From positions 1-45,598 of the forward strand of contig NZ_AZDT01000011.1 of assembly GCF_001434785.1 (NCBI RefSeq): a stretch of 45,598 bases of DNA. The letters are read 5' to 3'. How positions within the stretch are numbered: the first letter of the stretch is position 1; each line of letters begins with the position of its first letter. Shown piece by piece: positions 40,849-45,598 of the stretch. Under the pieces are notes generated by a model. That model saw only the letters and a program-made list of their open reading frames with translations, did no database searches and had not been told where the DNA came from. A program made the position numbers and the translations under genes. The stretch is from Levilactobacillus namurensis DSM 19117. Lineage in GTDB: Bacteria > Bacillota > Bacilli > Lactobacillales > Lactobacillaceae.

Positions 40849-41250
40849 ATGTCAAAACTTAAACTGAAAATCGCTGCGGCGTTACTACTGTTTGGCTTTT
40901 CATTCGGAATGGTCACCGACGTGGCGACCAGCGTAATGCCTCAAGTCGAAACCACGGCGCAAGCGTCGAGTAAAGTATCCGCGCGTCAGAAAAAACAAAT
41001 CGCTAAAATCAATGCTTCATTATCTAAGAAACAAAAGGCTGCTAAAAAGTGGATTGCCTATCGTGAATCTCGTTACAGCTACACGGCATCCAACGGTTCC
41101 TGTTACGGCCGTTACCAACTTTTAAAGGCCTACCTACACGGGAACTATTCCCCCGTTAACCAAGAAAAGATGGCCAACAAGTACGTTGCTGGTCGGTATG
41201 GTTCCTGGACCAAGGCTAAGAAGTTCTGGCAGAGCCACCACTGGTACTAA
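40849..41250 (+). CDS. Secreted lysozyme-fold-like surface protein
   Basis: This 133-residue exported protein has a signal peptide, MSKLKLKIAAALLLFGFSFG..., with likely cleavage after AQA at residue 39. A Lys/Ala-rich helical spacer (about 45-70) precedes a C-terminal domain WIAYRESRYSYTASNGSCYGRYQLLKAYLHGNYSPVNQEKMANKYVAGRYGSW. The last part resembles the transglycosylase/Apf-type C-terminal domain of lactobacilli (ARESGGNP-like ARES/ RESRYSY with GRYQL). It may be a cell-wall hydrolase or aggregation-type protein. ATG 40849 is the start at the signal peptide; the ribosome site is AAAGGGAG at long spacing. The gene has its own terminator. Confidence 0.75.
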   Translation: MSKLKLKIAAALLLFGFSFGMVTDVATSVMPQVETTAQASSKVSARQKKQIAKINASLSKKQKAAKKWIAYRESRYSYTASNGSCYGRYQLLKAYLHGNYSPVNQEKMANKYVAGRYGSWTKAKKFWQSHHWY

Positions 41251-41271
41251 TGCTTAATTCAAATCATTTTC

Positions 41272-41301
41272 CCGCCGTTCTCCTAGAGAACGGTATTTTT
41301 T
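41272..41301 (+). terminator. Terminator of the secreted-protein gene
   Basis: CCGTTCTC pairs with GAGAACGG over a five-base loop; T7 follows (TATTTTTTT). Confidence 0.82.
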
Positions 41302-41354
41302 TGTCGTAATTTCGATGGCCATTAATATTCGGTAGAACCTCTTCGCCATGAACT

Positions 41355-41386
41355 AAAAAAGATTCCCCAGCAATGGGAAATCTTTC
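41355..41386 (-). terminator. Terminator of HAD phosphatase gene
   Basis: On the minus strand AAGATTTCCC and GGGGAATCTT form a nine-base stem followed by TTTTT. Confidence 0.7.
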
Positions 41387-41389
41387 TCA

Positions 41390-42208
41390 CTAGTCGCTCA
41401 ATACCAACTGTTCAATCGCATCTGCCACACCACGTTCATAGTCGTGTGGCGTCACCAACTTGGCCACCCGTTGAACTTCCGGGATGCCATTAGCTACCGA
41501 GACAGGCATCCCCACCTTGGTCAACATCCCCAGGTCATTGGCATTGTCCCCGATGGCGATGATCTCCGCGGCAGTCACCCCTAATTTACGTCCTAACGCT
41601 AAGATGGCATTGCCCTTATCGACCCCCGCATGATTCACTTCCATGTAGATGCCCGACGAATAAGTGCAGTTGATCTGGGTAAACGCTTGGGTCACGGCCT
41701 GATAGACTGCCTGCCGGACTTTCAAATCAGGGTTCATGCAGATGACCTTCATAATCTGCTGATTCTTGAACTGCGTGAAATCGCCAACCATTTCGGTGAA
41801 CTGCACACCGCGAGTCGCCAAGTAAGCTTGGTCATCCGCTCTTAAGCGATCAATATAGAGATGATCTAACGTATAAACGTGAATATCGACATCGAACTGA
41901 CGCATAATGGCGAAGACTTGCGCTGCCTCATCATACGGCATCGCATTGCTCACCACGACTTGGTTCCCCTGGTTCTCGACCACCACGCCACCGTTATAGG
42001 ACACCACGTATTGATTAGGTTGCTGATACAAGTGCAATTGCTTTAAAAGGTTCTGCACACTGAGAAAGCTCCGCCCCGTGTTAGGAACGAACTTGACCCC
42101 ACGCTGGGTTGCCCGCTTAATCGCCTCAACGTTAGCCGGTGAAATACTCCCGTCCTGTCGTAAAAGCGTTTCGTCTAAGTCGCTGGTGATGATTTTATAC
42201 ACCGTCAT
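41390..42208 (-). CDS. Cof-type HAD superfamily hydrolase
   Basis: This 272-residue Cof/YidA-like phosphatase has the nucleophile motif SDLDETLLRQDG (Asp10, Asp12), the mid motif VVSYNGGVVV in the cap region, and DKGNAILALGRKLGVTAAEIIAIGDNANDLGML, motif 3 with Lys and Asp pair. Members dephosphorylate sugar phosphates, FMN or PLP in a substrate-overlapping manner. It is followed by its own terminator. The ATG is preceded by AAGGGACGG. Confidence 0.9.
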   Translation of the reverse strand: MTVYKIITSDLDETLLRQDGSISPANVEAIKRATQRGVKFVPNTGRSFLSVQNLLKQLHLYQQPNQYVVSYNGGVVVENQGNQVVVSNAMPYDEAAQVFAIMRQFDVDIHVYTLDHLYIDRLRADDQAYLATRGVQFTEMVGDFTQFKNQQIMKVICMNPDLKVRQAVYQAVTQAFTQINCTYSSGIYMEVNHAGVDKGNAILALGRKLGVTAAEIIAIGDNANDLGMLTKVGMPVSVANGIPEVQRVAKLVTPHDYERGVADAIEQLVLSD

Positions 42209-42278
42209 CCGTCCCTTCTCATCTGAATAGTTCCACTATACCATAGCTCACTGGTTCAAATAAACTGGTCTATGCCAA

Positions 42279-42308
42279 AAATGGTCAGGGAAAAATTCCC
42301 TGACCATC
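42279..42308 (-). terminator. Terminator of nucleoside hydrolase gene
   Basis: TGGTCAGGGAA and TTCCCTGACCA make an 11-base perfect stem (loop AAA), then TTTTTGG on the minus strand. Confidence 0.85.
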
Positions 42309-42312
42309 TTAC

Positions 42313-43242
42313 TCAATACTTTCGTAGGCAGAATTCAACTAAATCCCAAAACCGATTCGTATCAATGGAAATACCAACATTTGCATTCGGCTGATGTTCC
42401 AGCACATGATGTTCATCACACACCGTTCGTCCATACGATGGTCCCCGATTAATATCAACCGTAACGTACATGGGCTTAACTTGAAACATTTTTGGATTAA
42501 TAAGGTAACCAATCGTAGTTGCATCATGCACCGGACCAGCCTTTAAGCCAAAGGCCTCAAACTGAGTTTTTAACGTAAAACTCATCAAATCGCTGAATAG
42601 GGTTCCTGCAACGTTCCCGACAGCGGCCATTCGTTTAATAATATCTTCTGTACAGATTGTTTGATTCGTTAAATCAAGTCCCATCATGGTTATTGGAGCA
42701 CCCGATTTAAAGACATCATACGCCGCTTCAGGATCAGCAAAGATATTAAATTCTGCAGACGGGGTAAAGTTTCCTGTACCATAAGCACCACCCATTAACA
42801 CAATTTCTTTAACTTTAGGAATAATGCGGGGTTCTAACCGCATCGCTACAGCAATATTCGTTAACGGCCCTGTAGGCACTAATGTAATGTCACCATCACT
42901 TGCCATTAAAGTCTCAATAATAAACTGAATCGCATTTTTGGACTCCACCTGTCGCTGTAACGGATCAAAAGTTGGACCGTCTAACCCCGTCTCACCATGA
43001 ACGTTTCCAGCTACCACCTGTTGTCGAACCAATGGCTGAGGCATTCCTGCATAAAATTTAGTTGAAATCCCCAGTAACTGTGCAACATTCAACCCATTAC
43101 GAACTGTTTTTTCTAACGTCTGATTTCCCGCCACAATCGTCACGCCTAATAGCTCAATTGCTGGGTGAGCCGCCGCCATCAATAAAGCAATCGCATCATC
43201 ATGTCCAGGATCACAGTCCAAAATAATTTTTCGTGGTGTCAT
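42313..43242 (-). CDS. Inosine-uridine-preferring nucleoside hydrolase
   Basis: This 309-residue calcium-dependent N-ribohydrolase has the IunH signature [13 protein letters not shown] (residues ~9-21; the DxDPGxDDA calcium loop), [34 protein letters not shown] (about 150-178) and a C-terminal [13 protein letters not shown] with the conserved His-Asp. It releases free bases from pyrimidine or purine ribonucleosides for salvage. Its AT-richer composition compared with neighbours is shared with the divergent regulator gene, which suggests they moved or are regulated together. ATG is preceded by AGGAGG. Confidence 0.93.
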   Translation of the reverse strand: MTPRKIILDCDPGHDDAIALLMAAAHPAIELLGVTIVAGNQTLEKTVRNGLNVAQLLGISTKFYAGMPQPLVRQQVVAGNVHGETGLDGPTFDPLQRQVESKNAIQFIIETLMASDGDITLVPTGPLTNIAVAMRLEPRIIPKVKEIVLMGGAYGTGNFTPSAEFNIFADPEAAYDVFKSGAPITMMGLDLTNQTICTEDIIKRMAAVGNVAGTLFSDLMSFTLKTQFEAFGLKAGPVHDATTIGYLINPKMFQVKPMYVTVDINRGPSYGRTVCDEHHVLEHQPNANVGISIDTNRFWDLVEFCLRKY

Positions 43243-43293
43243 CTGCCTAACCTCCTATAAAATTCACAACTAACTTTAACAACATCTATTATA

Positions 43294-43307
43294 TGAAACC
43301 GTTTGCT
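43294..43307. promoter_or_regulatory. Candidate cre (CcpA) site in the divergent region
   Basis: TGAAACCGTTTGCT fits the degenerate cre consensus TGNAANCGNWNNCW in all fixed positions. It lies between the nucleoside hydrolase and its regulator, next to a TATAAT-like -10 (minus strand) and the short palindrome ATACTAAGTAT (43308-43318) that may be the regulator's own site. Confidence 0.5.
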
Positions 43308-43343
43308 ATACTAAGTATGAGATTTCTCACCTAGGAGGCTAAA

Positions 43344-44024
43344 ATGATGCACCAATTAAAAAACACCACATTAATTCAGCAACTAGCAACCACTAGCCAA
43401 TTCAATCATCAATTCTCAACAAATCTAGCGACTAAAGCGGACCTAGTCCTGATTTCTGCAGGGGACCAAGTCGTGACACAAGGCAAAGCAGCCGATACTT
43501 TATGGTACTTAGCCCGGGGGCGTACTAAACTAACAACCACCCTAGCCAATGGCAAAATCGCGCTAATTGATTTCTTTACAACACCTTGTTTCATTGGTGA
43601 GATGGAATTTATTGATCACCAACCTACTTACACCTTTACGGTCACTGCTCTGAGCGACTGCTGGTGCTTTCGATTACCTGTAGCGCCCTATCGCCAAAGA
43701 CTCCTTCAGGACTCACACTTTCTTCAACAACTTTGCCAATACTTTGTACATAAAAATTATCGAAATATCCAAACAGCTACCCGAAATCAAAGTTTTCCCT
43801 TAGTCCAACGACTAGCGGCTTTTATCTTGTTGACGGCGCATAATGACCAATATACCGAAAAAAACACCCAGGTGGCTGAATACCTAGGCGTTTCTTATCG
43901 GCATTTACTCTATGTCTTTTCCCAACTAGTTAAGGATGGTAGCTTAACCCGAACGCATCCTGGATACCACATCATTAATCACCAATACCTTCGATCTCTT
44001 GCTTACGATGTCCAACATTCCTAA
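43344..44024 (+). CDS. Crp/Fnr family transcriptional regulator, YeiL-like
   Basis: This 226-residue regulator has a cyclic-nucleotide-binding-like beta-roll (residues ~20-140; VLISAGDQVVTQGKAADTLWYLARGRTKL) and a C-terminal helix-turn-helix (TQVAEYLGVSYRHLLYVFSQLVKDG, about 170-194). It resembles YeiL, which in E. coli is encoded beside the nucleoside hydrolase RihB. The gene is divergent from the nucleoside hydrolase, so it likely controls that gene. The ATG has AGGAGG close upstream (a second ATG directly follows). Confidence 0.85.
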   Translation: MMHQLKNTTLIQQLATTSQFNHQFSTNLATKADLVLISAGDQVVTQGKAADTLWYLARGRTKLTTTLANGKIALIDFFTTPCFIGEMEFIDHQPTYTFTVTALSDCWCFRLPVAPYRQRLLQDSHFLQQLCQYFVHKNYRNIQTATRNQSFPLVQRLAAFILLTAHNDQYTEKNTQVAEYLGVSYRHLLYVFSQLVKDGSLTRTHPGYHIINHQYLRSLAYDVQHS

Positions 44025-44067
44025 AAAAGCGCCAGCGTCACCGATAATTTTGGTAACAATGACGCTT
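44024..44067 (-). terminator. Terminator between the Crp-like gene and the permease gene
   Basis: On the minus strand AGCGTCA pairs with TGACGCT over a long, partly paired loop (TTACC/GGTGA), followed after GGCGC by six T. Confidence 0.55.
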
Positions 44068-44074
44068 AACACAA

Positions 44075-45478
44075 TTAAGCACTCTGTTGCAGCTTGGAGT
44101 GTTTCAAGCCATAAACAAAATAAATCACGAGACCTAACAGTAACCACAGTCCCACTGAGACCTTCGTGATGTTCGGCAGCATCACAATAAAGTATAGACT
44201 GGAGAGACCAGCCAAAATAGGCAAGAAGGGATACCATGGCATTTTAAAGCCCTTATTCGGCAAATCATGCCGTCGCCGTAACGGAATAACGCCAAAGGAA
44301 ATAAAGGCAAAGGCCAGTAAAGTTCCGGCATTAATCAGGGAAGCCAACTGGGTCAAGGGGACCAATCCCGCAAAGAAGGCTTGCACAATGGTCGCAACAA
44401 TGATGGCGTTTAACGGAACGACATGTTTATAACTGATCTTTCCCATCTTAGCGGGTAACAATCCATCTCGCCCTAAAGCGTAGACCAAGCGTGATCCCCC
44501 GAAGAACATGGTAATCATAGCCGTAAAAATCCCAATCAAAGCCCCGATAGTAATCAGCTTATTCCAGGTGTTCAAGTGAATCAGCTGTAGCGCGTAAGCC
44601 GCAGGATCGTCCACGTTCAATTGCTTATAGTTAACGATTCCGGTCAAAACAAACGAGAACGCGACGTACAGGATCACCGAAACCAAGACCGTGCCCAAGA
44701 TTCCCCGAACCACGTTTTTTTCGGGCTCGATGGTTTCTGCGGAATTGGCTGCGAGGGCATCAAACCCAATAAAGGCAAAGAATACGGTCGCCGCAGCGGT
44801 CGAAATGCCCCCTAAACCAAACGGTGTGGTCCGGAACTGCTTAGGGTAAAACGGCACGTAGTTTTCGGTCTTAATATAAAATGCCCCAACCACAATAAAT
44901 AAAATAATAATGGCTACTTTCACCACGACCGCGAAGTTCTCGACCTTCTTCGACAAATTCGCCCCTTGCGCGATAATCAACGCAATGACCAACACAATTA
45001 ACGTAGCGGACAGGTTGATTACCCCGCCCTCCATGGGACCCGCTTGCAGGGTCTTGGGGAGGTTAATACCCATGGCTGCCAGGATGTTGTTATTGAAGTA
45101 CGCCGCAAATCCGGTCGCTTCCGCAGAAACCGCTAGGAAGTACTCGAGAATCAAGGCCCAGCCCAGGATCCAGCCTACCACTTCACCGTAGATGACTGAC
45201 CCGAATGAATAGGCCGACCCCGCCACCGGCATCGCTGATGAGAACTCCGCGTAGGCCATGCCCACGATTCCAGACACCAAGGCCGCTAACAGAAACGCGA
45301 TGGCCACCGCGGGACCCGCGTGCAACGCAGCTTCATGTCCGGGCAGAATGAAAATCCCAGTTCCAATGACCGCACCGATTCCTAACGCCACCAAATCCCG
45401 GGCCCGTAAGGTTTTGGTTAACCGTGAATCAGCTTTTAAATAGGTGCTGACTGACTCCTTTTTAAAGATATCTTTCAT
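44075..45478 (-). CDS. APC family amino acid permease
   Basis: This 467-residue, 12-helix APC superfamily transporter is of the cationic-amino-acid/YfnA type. The helix 1 motif LGIGAVIGTGIFILPG (about 35-50) is the substrate-binding unwound segment. Helix 6 FFAFIGFDALAANSAE follows (the IGFDxxA motif), and GGSRLVYALGRDGLLP lies between helices 8 and 9. The amino acid transported cannot be deduced. Start 45478 is chosen because GGGAGG lies about seven bases upstream; the ten-codon upstream extension is unlikely. Confidence 0.92.
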   Translation of the reverse strand: MKDIFKKESVSTYLKADSRLTKTLRARDLVALGIGAVIGTGIFILPGHEAALHAGPAVAIAFLLAALVSGIVGMAYAEFSSAMPVAGSAYSFGSVIYGEVVGWILGWALILEYFLAVSAEATGFAAYFNNNILAAMGINLPKTLQAGPMEGGVINLSATLIVLVIALIIAQGANLSKKVENFAVVVKVAIIILFIVVGAFYIKTENYVPFYPKQFRTTPFGLGGISTAAATVFFAFIGFDALAANSAETIEPEKNVVRGILGTVLVSVILYVAFSFVLTGIVNYKQLNVDDPAAYALQLIHLNTWNKLITIGALIGIFTAMITMFFGGSRLVYALGRDGLLPAKMGKISYKHVVPLNAIIVATIVQAFFAGLVPLTQLASLINAGTLLAFAFISFGVIPLRRRHDLPNKGFKMPWYPFLPILAGLSSLYFIVMLPNITKVSVGLWLLLGLVIYFVYGLKHSKLQQSA

Positions 45479-45598
45479 ACTTGGCCTCCCGATTTGCAAA
45501 ATTTTCAATGTCCAATTTTCTAACCTTAATCTAATTTAATTGTCCTGAATTATTCATACCTTTCAAAAAAGTCGTCAGTTTTCATGTTTTTCAAAAAC

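Noticed and set aside
1-45598. CRISPR arrays, tRNA clusters, insertion sequences, prophage
   Set aside because: No direct repeats of CRISPR type, no tRNA-like folds, no transposase, integrase or phage structural gene were found.

Overview
The window is chromosomal DNA of a low-GC Gram-positive bacterium of the Lactobacillaceae. The evidence is the conserved ypsA-gpsB-rnpB-rlmL block next to recU-ponA, an FMN-riboswitch rib operon, EbsA, RqcH, PyrR, a GlnR box and a CcpA-like site. Protein flavour and fairly high GC for the family suggest a heterofermentative genus such as Levilactobacillus, but the genus is an inference. There are no tRNA genes, rRNA genes, insertion sequences, prophage genes or CRISPR arrays.

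Left part (1-12.9 kb): a 5'-truncated-looking cytidine deaminase coupled to a HIT-like gene; a decayed alcohol dehydrogenase fragment; a LytTR regulator with its DUF3021 membrane partner; an AI-2E family transporter; a VanZ-like protein; the complete riboflavin operon ribD-ribE-ribBA-ribH behind an FMN riboswitch; GtrA; DegV; and a MarR - phosphodiesterase - MFS operon. The phosphodiesterase appears to start at ATT.

Middle (12.9-30.9 kb): rqcH converges on an operon running lspA-rluD-pyrR-carA-like-carB-like. This is the place where many Firmicutes keep the pyrimidine operon. Here pyrR is followed only by CarA and CarB homologues that have lost their catalytic residues while keeping long open frames. 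This is the most unusual feature of the window. Then come a 75-residue protein, fhs, ebsA, an RNase H-like gene, an FAD oxidoreductase, a nitroreductase, a TetR regulator with a 43-bp palindrome upstream, a CPBP protease, a Nudix hydrolase, small membrane proteins, a GlnR-box-controlled ammonium transporter and an alpha/beta hydrolase.

Right part (30.9-45.6 kb): HIT, an RlmL-like methyltransferase, RNase P RNA, gpsB and ypsA, divergent from recU and the class A penicillin-binding protein; then a GNAT protein, guanine deaminase, NudC, a small secreted protein, a HAD phosphatase, a divergent nucleoside hydrolase/Crp-Fnr pair with a more AT-rich composition, and an amino acid permease. Purine and pyrimidine salvage recur here (deaminases, nucleoside hydrolase, Nudix and HIT enzymes), and the classical de novo pyr genes are absent from the pyrR locus.
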